Shown here: positions 26,044 to 33,609 of the stretch, in pieces
How positions within the stretch are numbered: the stretch's first letter is position 1
Layout: the number at the start of each line of letters is the position of its first letter
Assembly (NCBI GenBank): GCA_009923495.1
Contig: RFTJ01000012.1
Span: 1-40,020, forward strand
Origin: Actinomycetota bacterium
GTDB taxonomy: Bacteria; Actinomycetota; Actinomycetes; S36-B12; UBA5976
DNA length: 40,020 nt
Direction of reading: 5' to 3'
Program-made: the position numbers and the translations under genes
Notes under the pieces: model-generated
The model's input: the letters and a program-made list of their open reading frames with translations, nothing else
The model's database searches: none
What the model was told of the DNA's origin: nothing

Positions 26044-27169
26044 TCCCTTTAATGCTTGCTAGCGCTAAGTCAACAGGAACTCTTGCGCTGGCAGTAACAT
26101 CCGGCAATTGCTGCAGAATATTTGCTCGTAGTTCAGCATTAGTGGCAACAATCTCATCAAATGCCGGAAGGAACTTTGCGCTGAACTCTTCGGGTTTGAT
26201 GGCAAATCTCTCCAAGCCGAAAACCTTGAAGGCGCCTTCAAACTTTCCCTGATATTCCAGGCCAACCGAAGGCAAACCGGCAGCAAATCCAATCAGACAA
26301 CAGTGCATACGAGCCGAGATACTGAACTCCGACCGTTCTGCCATCCAGCGCAACTCGCTTGGGGTTGGCAGTTTAGGCAGGACCCAGCCAGTTACCTCGT
26401 TTGCTAACTTTGTGCAGGCAACGGTGTCGGTGTTTGCGCCGTAGTGAACCATTGGCACATAGAGAATTTCATAGTCATCTCCTAGCGAGCTAAGAGCACT
26501 TATCAGTCCTGTAAACATCGTCGGATCGTCAGTTACCCAATCACTAACATTTACCAGGACTTTCTTAGTTGGCCGATTAAACCAAGCTTGTACTTCGTCG
26601 TTAGGTTCAACGTAATTTGAACGCAGAAATGAAACGTCAGCTGCAAACTCTGCTTTAACCCCTAAATCACGCAATCGTCGCACTGAAAGTTCATCGCGAC
26701 TAAAGGTGGTTACGCCATTTTTACTTGCGCTAAGTGCGGCCTGCTTGGCTGCACTGGTAGGGGAGGTATTCCAACTCATCGAAAAAAGTTGAACTTTTAC
26801 TTTTTGGTTAGCTAACCATTTGGCAATAATTTTTACAAAATCAATGAAGCGACCAGCTTCTGAAGTTTGCGGAAAGGTAAACACCTTCGCCAAGCTGTCT
26901 GCATATTCCTGTCCGTCACGGGCGATAAGCAGACAGTTGGAGTCTGGGATTAGGTTGATCGAACCCTCGGTCAGAGCGCGATCCCCGACATTGTTTGTAA
27001 TTCGAGGTGCGGTCCACACTGCAACCAAATTGCGATTTTCTGGGACTTTCTGGTAAGGCAGATAAAGATATATGGTCTCTGCCGTTTCTCGAAGTGAGCG
27101 TCTGATTCGTTTCCATTTGGTAAGCAAAGCTTTTTTCACAAGGTCAATCTTATCCGTTGCCCAATTCAC
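26033..27169 (-). CDS. Polysaccharide pyruvyl transferase family protein
   Basis: A 378-residue member of the CsaB-like family, which adds ketal-linked pyruvate from phosphoenolpyruvate to a surface polysaccharide, giving it negative charge. Seen in the sequence: an N-terminal NVGDRALTEG motif, FSRDELSVRRLRDLGVKAEFAADVSF in two short conserved pieces, and the C-terminal SISARMHCCLIGFAAGLP and VGLEYQGKF with the conserved Arg-x-His. The start is GTG at 27169 with GGGGA seven bases upstream; an in-frame stop eight codons up rules out an earlier start. An 11-codon frame with a strong AGGAGG ends one base before this GTG. The acceptor is unknown; the island's glycan is the natural candidate. Confidence 0.85.
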   Translation of the reverse strand: MNWATDKIDLVKKALLTKWKRIRRSLRETAETIYLYLPYQKVPENRNLVAVWTAPRITNNVGDRALTEGSINLIPDSNCLLIARDGQEYADSLAKVFTFPQTSEAGRFIDFVKIIAKWLANQKVKVQLFSMSWNTSPTSAAKQAALSASKNGVTTFSRDELSVRRLRDLGVKAEFAADVSFLRSNYVEPNDEVQAWFNRPTKKVLVNVSDWVTDDPTMFTGLISALSSLGDDYEILYVPMVHYGANTDTVACTKLANEVTGWVLPKLPTPSELRWMAERSEFSISARMHCCLIGFAAGLPSVGLEYQGKFEGAFKVFGLERFAIKPEEFSAKFLPAFDEIVATNAELRANILQQLPDVTASARVPVDLALASIKGITD

Positions 27170-27170
27170 G

Positions 27171-27206
27171 TTAGATTCCCCGACATCTCGTTGCTAACTC
27201 AAACAT
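27171..27206 (-). CDS. Possible 11-codon upstream ORF of the pyruvyl transferase gene
   Basis: On the minus strand AGGAGG (plus-strand 27208-27213) is followed by one base and an ATG at 27206 opening MFELATRCRGI and a TAA at 27171-27173. One base after that stop comes the GTG of the pyruvyl transferase. The stop/start proximity suggests coupling. The Shine-Dalgarno is unusually close to its ATG, so efficient initiation is doubtful and this remains a weak candidate. The 84-base gap also holds the promoter of the glycosyltransferase at 27254, perhaps TACTAT at 27221-27226. Confidence 0.25.
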   Translation of the reverse strand: MFELATRCRGI

Positions 27207-27253
27207 TCCTCCTGATTGATTACTATTAGGTAGTCCCAGAAGAAGCGGTCACT

Positions 27254-28393
27254 GTGAAATTAGTAGTAATTGCCAACGAGTCACCATGGCCAAGTAACCA
27301 TGGTGGACGGATTCGCATTGCCCAGGTCTTGCAAGTATTTGGATCACACCACGAGGTTTACTTGGCGGCACCAAGCGGGCAAGATTTTCAAGCCCCAGAT
27401 TTCATAGCTGGTTCAATTCGCCTCGTGAAGCAAGCCAGTAGCAGAAACAAATTTTCGTTCCGGCCTAAACTCGGTGCTGATCTTTTGGGCCACAATCAAG
27501 CAAGGTTACGAGAGTTCATCGATCAAGTTCAGCCTGACCTCATTTATTGGACTCATTCCTATCTACCAGCAGGTGCGCCGGCACTCTTTGCAGAGTTCGC
27601 TGACATTAGTTTTGTTGAGTTCGCAAACATTGAAGGCGAAAGATTTGCCTCTATGGCCAAGTCACAAAAAATGCGCGGGAAATTTAGGTTGATGCTTGAA
27701 TCACTTAAGGCGAAAATATGGGAGCCAAAAGTCGCCCGAAAAGCCAAGGCCGCTGTAGCACTGAGTGAAAAGGATGCGTGTCGCTTATCTGAATGGGATG
27801 CAAATGTTCTGCTTGCGCCAAATGGGGTCAATTATCAGCCTCTGGCCACAACGGGATCAGATGCCTATCTGCTGATTTTTGCCTCAATGAATTATGCGCC
27901 GAATATTGAGTCAACTTTGGATTTCGTCGAAAACTTTTGGCCAAAAGTCTCGGCAGTCTTTCCAGACCTTGAATTAGTAGTTGCAGGACGCTCTGCCAAT
28001 AAGTTGAACTTAATGGAGAGCGTCAATCTAAGGATAGTTTCGGATCCAGAGTCACAGGAGGCCATTTATCAAGGCGCGCTTGCCTCCGTTATCCCAACCA
28101 CTTCTGGCGGCGGTAGTCAGTTAAAGATCACCGAATCACTGCAGAGAAATAGGCTGTGTTTAATTTCTCCTTACACGCTGAGTACCGCGCCGCCCGAGCT
28201 CAGTGGATATCTTTCTAAATTCACTTTTAGTAATGCAGATGAGTTAATTGAGAAATTAAAGCCACTGCAAAACTTGCAAATTAGGGCTCAGCAAGAACTG
28301 GCAATCGAAGGTGAACTTCGAACTCTGTCCTGGGAGAACGCCATGGACCAAGTCTTGGTAGAACTTACTAAATTATCAACGTCAAAGAACTAA
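27254..28393 (+). CDS. Glycosyltransferase, GT4-like
   Basis: A 379-residue GT-B glycosyltransferase. The N-terminus MKLVVIANESPWPSNHGGR has the Gly-Gly loop found in GT4 enzymes that act on lipid-linked acceptors. The C-terminal Rossmann domain has FASMNYAPNIESTLDF, a VVAGRSANK segment, and GGGSQLKITESL, matching the donor-binding GGGxxLKxxEAL signature of the family. These features resemble the TIGR03087-type exopolysaccharide sugar transferases; sugar specificity is unknown. The GTG start at 27254 has only a weak AGAAG upstream. It converges with the nitroreductase-family gene, leaving 14 bases between the stops. Confidence 0.85.
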   Translation: MKLVVIANESPWPSNHGGRIRIAQVLQVFGSHHEVYLAAPSGQDFQAPDFIAGSIRLVKQASSRNKFSFRPKLGADLLGHNQARLREFIDQVQPDLIYWTHSYLPAGAPALFAEFADISFVEFANIEGERFASMAKSQKMRGKFRLMLESLKAKIWEPKVARKAKAAVALSEKDACRLSEWDANVLLAPNGVNYQPLATTGSDAYLLIFASMNYAPNIESTLDFVENFWPKVSAVFPDLELVVAGRSANKLNLMESVNLRIVSDPESQEAIYQGALASVIPTTSGGGSQLKITESLQRNRLCLISPYTLSTAPPELSGYLSKFTFSNADELIEKLKPLQNLQIRAQQELAIEGELRTLSWENAMDQVLVELTKLSTSKN

Positions 28394-28407
28394 TCTCCGC
28401 TAGCCGT

Positions 28408-29373
28408 TTAATCCATCTGCGGCGTTGGCCAAATGAGGATTTCTTCGCCTAACTTTTTCTCGGACTTGGCGAATCTGATGTTTGTTTCCGGGTGGCCAAC
28501 TGCCATGAGCATCATTACTTCTTCGTTATCTGGCATGTGTAATTTTTGACGCAGTCTCTCTGACTGTGAATTCAAGACTGACCAGTTGAGCATGCAGGTG
28601 CCTAAGCCAAGACCATGCAATGCCCAGGCGAGCGACATTGAAAACAGTCCGCCGTCTATCCATACCTGATTGCGTTCGCCTGCTCCGCTGAATTTGTTCA
28701 GGTCTGATGTGATCACCAACGCCATCTTGATTTCAGACCTAAAACTTTCATTCCCATTCTGAAGCGGCAGGACTGCCTCGAGTAACTCACTCTGGTCAAT
28801 TGCATACACTTGCCAAGATTGCCGGTTACATACGGATGGAGTATTTCTTGCTAGGTCTACCGCCTGAGAAATTAATTCCCGATCCACTGGTCTATCCGAA
28901 AAAACTCGGAGACTCTTGCGACTCCAGAAAAACTTTTGCAAATCGAAATTTTCTGGAATTTTGTATTCTGCATACTGAGGAGCCGAATTTTCTGAAGGTC
29001 CTGAACCAGAATTCCATTCCGTCAAGTCATCAATAGCACCTTGGAGCGAAGTTCGAAGGTTGCTGTTCTTTGAAGGCAATTTTGCTAAAAGGAATTGCAG
29101 TCGGATGAGTAAGTCTTTTCCAAACGGTCTTTTGGGATTGCGCAAAGCTAACCCCTTTTCGACCCGATGGACATCTCTATCTATTTGGGTTCTAAATTCG
29201 TGTTCCAATTTCGCCGCCTGGTACAACGAGTCCTTTGGTGTGCTGTGCCGTAGATATCGGTCTTTGTCTAGTTCAAATTCTCTTTTGATTTGATTGCCTT
29301 CTAATCGAATTTGCTTGCGAAGGCGAAAATTCCTTCTAGCAGTCTTGAGAAATTTGGTTGCAGCAGTGAGCAT
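28408..29373 (-). CDS. Nitroreductase-family protein with a long basic N-terminal region
   Basis: Residues about 145-315 are a nitroreductase-type flavin domain: FFWSRKSLRVFSDRPVDREL is the FMN-binding Arg-rich start, then ARNTPSVCNRQSWQVYAI, a segment with WIDGGLFSMSLAWALHGLGLG, and a C-terminal MLMAVGHPE. Before it lie about 145 residues not found in ordinary nitroreductases, beginning with a very basic helix (residues 1-35, many Lys and Arg) and containing a second helical block. Such a region could bind membrane lipid or a partner. In glycan loci of other bacteria nitroreductase-like proteins occur beside pyruvyl transferases, but a reaction has not been assigned as far as I know. The ATG at 29373 lies seven bases after TAGTAT, which would give a nearly leaderless message. 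Confidence 0.8.
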   Translation of the reverse strand: MLTAATKFLKTARRNFRLRKQIRLEGNQIKREFELDKDRYLRHSTPKDSLYQAAKLEHEFRTQIDRDVHRVEKGLALRNPKRPFGKDLLIRLQFLLAKLPSKNSNLRTSLQGAIDDLTEWNSGSGPSENSAPQYAEYKIPENFDLQKFFWSRKSLRVFSDRPVDRELISQAVDLARNTPSVCNRQSWQVYAIDQSELLEAVLPLQNGNESFRSEIKMALVITSDLNKFSGAGERNQVWIDGGLFSMSLAWALHGLGLGTCMLNWSVLNSQSERLRQKLHMPDNEEVMMLMAVGHPETNIRFAKSEKKLGEEILIWPTPQMD

Positions 29374-29374
29374 A

Positions 29375-29396
29375 CAGAAAATACTACCTTTTTCTG
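29375..29396. promoter_or_regulatory. Inverted repeat over the promoter of the nitroreductase-family gene
   Basis: CAGAAAA at 29375-29381 is a perfect inverted match to TTTTCTG at 29390-29396, eight bases apart. The repeat covers the predicted minus-strand -10 (TAGTAT, plus-strand 29381-29386) and the transcription start, where a repressor would act. It could also be chance in an AT-rich spacer. The rest of the 183-base gap up to the GH16 gene shows no gene. Confidence 0.3.
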
Positions 29397-29511
29397 CGGA
29401 TCATATTTCTAGTCAGCTTCTTTGCCCCAATGGCCACTTGCCGCTGAGTCCTTAGATTTGCCTGTGAATAGCGAATCCCCTTCTGAATTGCCTACGCCGT
29501 TAATTTCCTGT

Positions 29512-29546
29512 GGTTAAATGAATTTAGCCAATCGGTTCAAATGAAT
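29512..29546 (+). repeat. Direct repeat upstream of the GH16 gene
   Basis: GGTTAAATGAAT at 29512-29523 recurs as GGTTCAAATGAAT at 29534-29546, 22 bases later or about two turns of the helix, ending 10 bases before the ATG at 29557. The spacing on one face of the DNA suggests a regulator site, for instance for a glucan-responsive factor, but no regulator gene is in the window. Confidence 0.3.
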
Positions 29547-29556
29547 GTGAGAAATA

Positions 29557-32523
29557 ATGACGCGCATTTCGCTCACCAGAAGTGTCGCTTTGATCGGATT
29601 AGTTTTTTCCTTACTAATCTCTAGCGCAGCACTTTCAGCACCATTGGTATCCGTGCCCGATGCACCACAAAATATCCAGGCTACGCGCGGAAATGCTTCG
29701 GTAACCATTCGCTGGCAAGCAGGGTCCGACGGCGGAAGTAATTTGAGTGCATTTCAGATTGTTGGCACAAATGGCATAACCGAGGTTCGGGCGACCCCAG
29801 CGCCAACGGCTACCGCACATACATTTACCGGACTAACGAACAATAGTCTCTACGATTTTGTAATCCGCGCCCAAAATTCAGCGGGCTGGTCTGCTGCCTC
29901 TGATCCAGTTTTTATGTCGCCGTCAACGACTTCGGCCAAGGTTCCAAGCATTCCAGTCATCCAGTCGGTGGGAACTAGCATTTCACGCACGCTAAGTGTG
30001 AATTACATATTAGGTAATCCAAATGGTTCCACGATTACCAATGTCAGCTTTTCACTCGATGCTGGGGTTACCTGGAATCCGGTTTCATCGAATCCACTAG
30101 TTATTTCAAATCTTACGAATGGATTGACCTATGCCTTACGACTGAGGGCTACTAATTACTTGGGCAATAGCCCGATCGCTAGCAAGTCAGTAAAAGCAGT
30201 TGCGGCCAGAAATGCAATTAGATTTGTCGCTCCTGCATCAATTAAATACGGACAGACGCAGTCTCTCGACATAACACAAACAGGCGGAGAAACGGTTGTA
30301 TCAACTCTTACGCCAGCTATTTGCTCAGTAAGCGGATTTGAAGTTTTCGCACTTAAACCAGGAACTTGCAGTCTGCGTGCAACAAACCTCGGCGATGCCG
30401 ATTTTGCTCGTGCCACTGCGGTAACTAGGGGATTTGCAATAACCAAAGCCGGAAATGAAATCACCTTCGATTCGCTAACAAATATGTCTACCGATTCGGC
30501 AAATCAAACCTTGTCTGCGAGTTCAATTGGCGGGACCGTTAGCTACCTAAGTCTTACTCCTACTGTCTGTGCAGTGATTGCCGGGGCCGTAAAGGCAATC
30601 AAAGCTGGAACATGCACGCTCCGGGCTAGTAACAGCGGAAATGTATATTATTCAGCCGCTACGCCTGTCACTCAGTCATTTTCAATTTCCTCCGGAACCG
30701 CTACGGCAACGCCTACACCAACACCGACTGCAACTGCATTATCTTGCGTCGAGGATGCAGCACAACTTTGTGGTCCCATCACGAATGTTTCGATCTCCGT
30801 TGATGGTGTAATTCGCACGATTTCTAATAGTGCGGTCTCCGTCCCCGTAGGGCGACCGGTTCGCATTAATTACAACTCGAATTCGGCAAACGCTGGCAAA
30901 CGAGTATTGATCACCCTTGACTCATTCTCAGTAGGTATGACCTCAAGTGTTCCGCACACCGAACTGTCTGCGCCATGGTCCAGTAGCAGTTGCTATCCAG
31001 ATGGTGCGACAACACAGTGCCAATTGATGCTTGATTCCAGCGGGAGCGGTTATTTCTTGGCAACCTTCACGGGAAGCAACATCGGCTCCACCTTTGAAAT
31101 CCGCCAGCGCGGACCGGGGTACACATCAGCAGCGTTAAATGCAACCTTTGTCGCAGGTGGAGCGACCCCAACCCCAACCGCGTCAGCGACGCCGTCAGCT
31201 ACCGCATCGCCGGCCAGCGGTGGACCTTGGACGGTTAGGCAAACGACTTTCTCAAATTCAGAATTCGCCCAGAATCTTGGTGATGCGGCGCTTTGGGTAA
31301 GTAATGGCTGGTATGCGAATGGTTTGCGTTATGGAACCGTCCACTTGCCCGTGAGTTACACCAAGACCGTCAGCTTCAATGTGAAGGACAAACTGGGCAA
31401 TGTGGCAGCGAACAAGACTGTTACTTTGATTCTGGGCAAGGGGTACAGTAACTCAACCGCACACGTTCGAGTCGGGTCTGTAACAACAAGTGGAACAGAA
31501 GCAGGAACCGGCACACATCAAGGCACAGTTACCGGAATTACAGATACCAACGGCAACGTTAGTTTTGCAATTACAAACTTGGATGCTGTGGGCAGTTTCT
31601 TATATACACAAATTTCGGCATACGTCGCCAATGTCGGGACAGACATCGTGGACATCATAAACATTGCCTATGACCAAGCTCCGCCGGCCGATCCTTCACC
31701 GTCCCCAACAATGTCCTTGCTCTGGCAAGATGATTTTTCCGGAACATCGGGCACCGGTCCTAATTCAAGTTACTGGACTGCAGATTTAGAGGACGGCTGC
31801 AACATCGGTAATTGCGGCTGGGGAAATGGCGAACGTCAATGGTATGTCTCCGGCGCAAATAAGCTCAATGGATCATCAAGTCTTGTCATAACCTCCAACC
31901 GTCTCTCAGGTAGCAGTGCACCAAATTGCTATTACGGCAAATGCGAGTGGAGTAGCGGCAAAATAACTTCTTATGGAAAAGTGAATTTCACATATGGATA
32001 TCTAGAAGCTCGGATTAAGAATCCTGCTGGTGGTGGCACCTGGCCCGCGTTCTGGATGCTGGGCCAAGACATTGCAATCCGACCATGGCCGGTGTGCGGT
32101 GAGATTGACATCATGGAAGGCGAAGGAAACGCCCCATATACCAACTGGGGAACGGCTCACTGGTCGACCACAACGCAAGGTAGTCATATCCAAGGGCCGA
32201 ATCAAAACACAACGACTCTGCCTGTCAAACTCTCGGACGACTATCACACGTACGGCATCCTGTGGACTCCAACCTCGCTTACTTGGTATATCGATGGAGT
32301 TGCTCGCTACTCGCTTAATAAGGCAAATGTGCCAAATGCAGTGTGGCCATTTGGACCACAAGCAAATGGCTCAGCACCAAAGTTTTATGCGATTTTCAAC
32401 GTTGCGATGGGTGGAAGTATGGGCGGTGTCATTGATCCCGCATTGAGTTCTACCAGCATGAGTGTTGATTACATCCGGTACTACTCCGTAAATGGTCAAG
32501 GTAGCGTAACCATAACCCCGTAA
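29557..32523 (+). CDS. Secreted modular glycoside hydrolase family 16 beta-glucanase
   Basis: A 988-residue exported enzyme. A signal peptide (residues 1 to about 28) is followed by two fibronectin type III domains (about 35-130 and 130-220), two Cys-paired Ig-like repeats (about 220-300 and 300-382, each with a C...GTCxLRAxNxG pattern), a Thr/Pro linker (383-396), an unassigned domain with Cys pairs (397-535), a second Thr/Pro/Ser linker (535-557), another unassigned beta-rich domain (558-708) and the GH16 domain (about 720-980). The catalytic E-x-D-x2-E is present as GEIDIMEGEGN with Glu849, Asp851 and Glu854; GGGTWPAFWMLG is the usual preceding strand. This subgroup cleaves beta-1,3-glucans such as laminarin. 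No sortase motif or C-terminal anchor is seen, so release or non-covalent binding is likely. Confidence 0.9.
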   Translation: MTRISLTRSVALIGLVFSLLISSAALSAPLVSVPDAPQNIQATRGNASVTIRWQAGSDGGSNLSAFQIVGTNGITEVRATPAPTATAHTFTGLTNNSLYDFVIRAQNSAGWSAASDPVFMSPSTTSAKVPSIPVIQSVGTSISRTLSVNYILGNPNGSTITNVSFSLDAGVTWNPVSSNPLVISNLTNGLTYALRLRATNYLGNSPIASKSVKAVAARNAIRFVAPASIKYGQTQSLDITQTGGETVVSTLTPAICSVSGFEVFALKPGTCSLRATNLGDADFARATAVTRGFAITKAGNEITFDSLTNMSTDSANQTLSASSIGGTVSYLSLTPTVCAVIAGAVKAIKAGTCTLRASNSGNVYYSAATPVTQSFSISSGTATATPTPTPTATALSCVEDAAQLCGPITNVSISVDGVIRTISNSAVSVPVGRPVRINYNSNSANAGKRVLITLDSFSVGMTSSVPHTELSAPWSSSSCYPDGATTQCQLMLDSSGSGYFLATFTGSNIGSTFEIRQRGPGYTSAALNATFVAGGATPTPTASATPSATASPASGGPWTVRQTTFSNSEFAQNLGDAALWVSNGWYANGLRYGTVHLPVSYTKTVSFNVKDKLGNVAANKTVTLILGKGYSNSTAHVRVGSVTTSGTEAGTGTHQGTVTGITDTNGNVSFAITNLDAVGSFLYTQISAYVANVGTDIVDIINIAYDQAPPADPSPSPTMSLLWQDDFSGTSGTGPNSSYWTADLEDGCNIGNCGWGNGERQWYVSGANKLNGSSSLVITSNRLSGSSAPNCYYGKCEWSSGKITSYGKVNFTYGYLEARIKNPAGGGTWPAFWMLGQDIAIRPWPVCGEIDIMEGEGNAPYTNWGTAHWSTTTQGSHIQGPNQNTTTLPVKLSDDYHTYGILWTPTSLTWYIDGVARYSLNKANVPNAVWPFGPQANGSAPKFYAIFNVAMGGSMGGVIDPALSSTSMSVDYIRYYSVNGQGSVTITP

Positions 32524-32542
32524 CTGATTGGACTCTGGCTAA

Positions 32543-32571
32543 TTATGCAATTATGCATGTTTATGTATAAT
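32543..32571 (+). promoter_or_regulatory. argC promoter with overlapping ARG boxes, leaderless start
   Basis: TATAAT at 32566-32571 is a perfect -10 and is followed by six bases and the argC ATG, so the message should be leaderless. Just upstream ATGCA-ATTA-TGCAT (32545-32558) is a perfect palindrome around a four-base centre and matches the TGCAT half-sites of known ARG boxes. A second, overlapping copy, TGCAT-GTTT-ATGTA (32554-32567), has one mismatch and runs into the -10. ArgR bound here would cover the -35 to -10 region; argR is the fifth gene of this operon. Confidence 0.75.
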
Positions 32572-32577
32572 TGAGAA

Positions 32578-33609
32578 ATGCCAAAGGTAGCAATTGTCGG
32601 AGCTTCGGGATATGCCGGTGCTGAACTCATTCGTCTAGTGCATAGTCATCCAGATTTTGAACTACGCACAATTACTGCGGGCTCGTTGGCCGGTAGTCGA
32701 CTAGCGCAGGTGCACCCGCAATTTTCTGCTCAAGCTGAGTTGGCGGACCTGATGTTTGCCCAAACTTCTGCTGACGCACTTGCCGATGCCGAGTTAATTT
32801 TTCTAGCCCTACCGCATGGTCAGTCCGGTGAATTGATAACAACCTTGCCAGAGTCCGTAAAGGTGGTCGATTTAGGTGCAGATTTCCGACTGACGGACGC
32901 AGGGCAGTGGGAGAAATATTATGAAGGCGCTTATGCGGGTTCATTTGTTTACGGTCTTCCAGAATTACCTGGACGCAGAACACAAATTGCAGCTAGTAGC
33001 AAAGTGGCCAATCCAGGTTGCTACGCCACTGCCATTGAGCTTGGCCTAGCTCCTCTGATTTGTGCTCAATTAATCGAAGTAAATGACATCATCGTTGTCG
33101 CCGCATCAGGGACTTCAGGCGCAGGTCGCAGAGCAACAGCAAACCTGCTCGGCAGTGAAGTTATGGGCGCAATGTCTGCTTACAGAATCGGTGGAACACA
33201 TCAACACACCCCAGAGATCGAGCAAGAATTACAGGGGCTCACCTCAGAATCTGTGGCAATAAATTTCACGCCAATGCTAGCGCCTATGCCCAGAGGGATT
33301 TTGGCCACGATTAGCGCAAAGGCTAATGCGAACGAACAAGCGATACGCAAAGCACTCATTGATGCATATCAAGGCGAGTCTTTCGTCCGAGTACTTCCTG
33401 CTGACCAACTACCTAACACCGCCGCGACGCTTGGCAGCAATGCCGTTCACCTTCAAGTTGCGGTAGATCCGCACACGAATCGGGTCACAGTAGTAACGGC
33501 TTTAGATAATTTAATAAAGGGTGCGGCTGGACAAGCCGTACAAAATGCAAATCTCATGTTTGGCCTACCAGAAGGAGCAGGGCTCACTGCGATAGGAATC
33601 GCACCGTGA
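32578..33609 (+). CDS. argC: N-acetyl-gamma-glutamyl-phosphate reductase
   Basis: NADPH-dependent third step of arginine synthesis. The 343-residue protein has the Rossmann motif GASGYAGAELIRL, the active-site NPGCYATAIELGLAPL with nucleophile Cys148, and HQHTPEIEQEL with the catalytic His. It is the first gene of the arginine operon; the ATG at 32578 directly follows a strong -10 and lacks a Shine-Dalgarno. Its end overlaps argJ by four bases (GTGA). In many actinobacteria argC lies close after pheT; here 11.9 kb separate them. Confidence 0.97.
   Translation: MPKVAIVGASGYAGAELIRLVHSHPDFELRTITAGSLAGSRLAQVHPQFSAQAELADLMFAQTSADALADAELIFLALPHGQSGELITTLPESVKVVDLGADFRLTDAGQWEKYYEGAYAGSFVYGLPELPGRRTQIAASSKVANPGCYATAIELGLAPLICAQLIEVNDIIVVAASGTSGAGRRATANLLGSEVMGAMSAYRIGGTHQHTPEIEQELQGLTSESVAINFTPMLAPMPRGILATISAKANANEQAIRKALIDAYQGESFVRVLPADQLPNTAATLGSNAVHLQVAVDPHTNRVTVVTALDNLIKGAAGQAVQNANLMFGLPEGAGLTAIGIAP

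Noticed and set aside
20689-32577. Mobile element carrying the glycan island
   Set aside because: No transposase, integrase, terminal inverted repeat, target duplication or tRNA end was found by eye at either edge.
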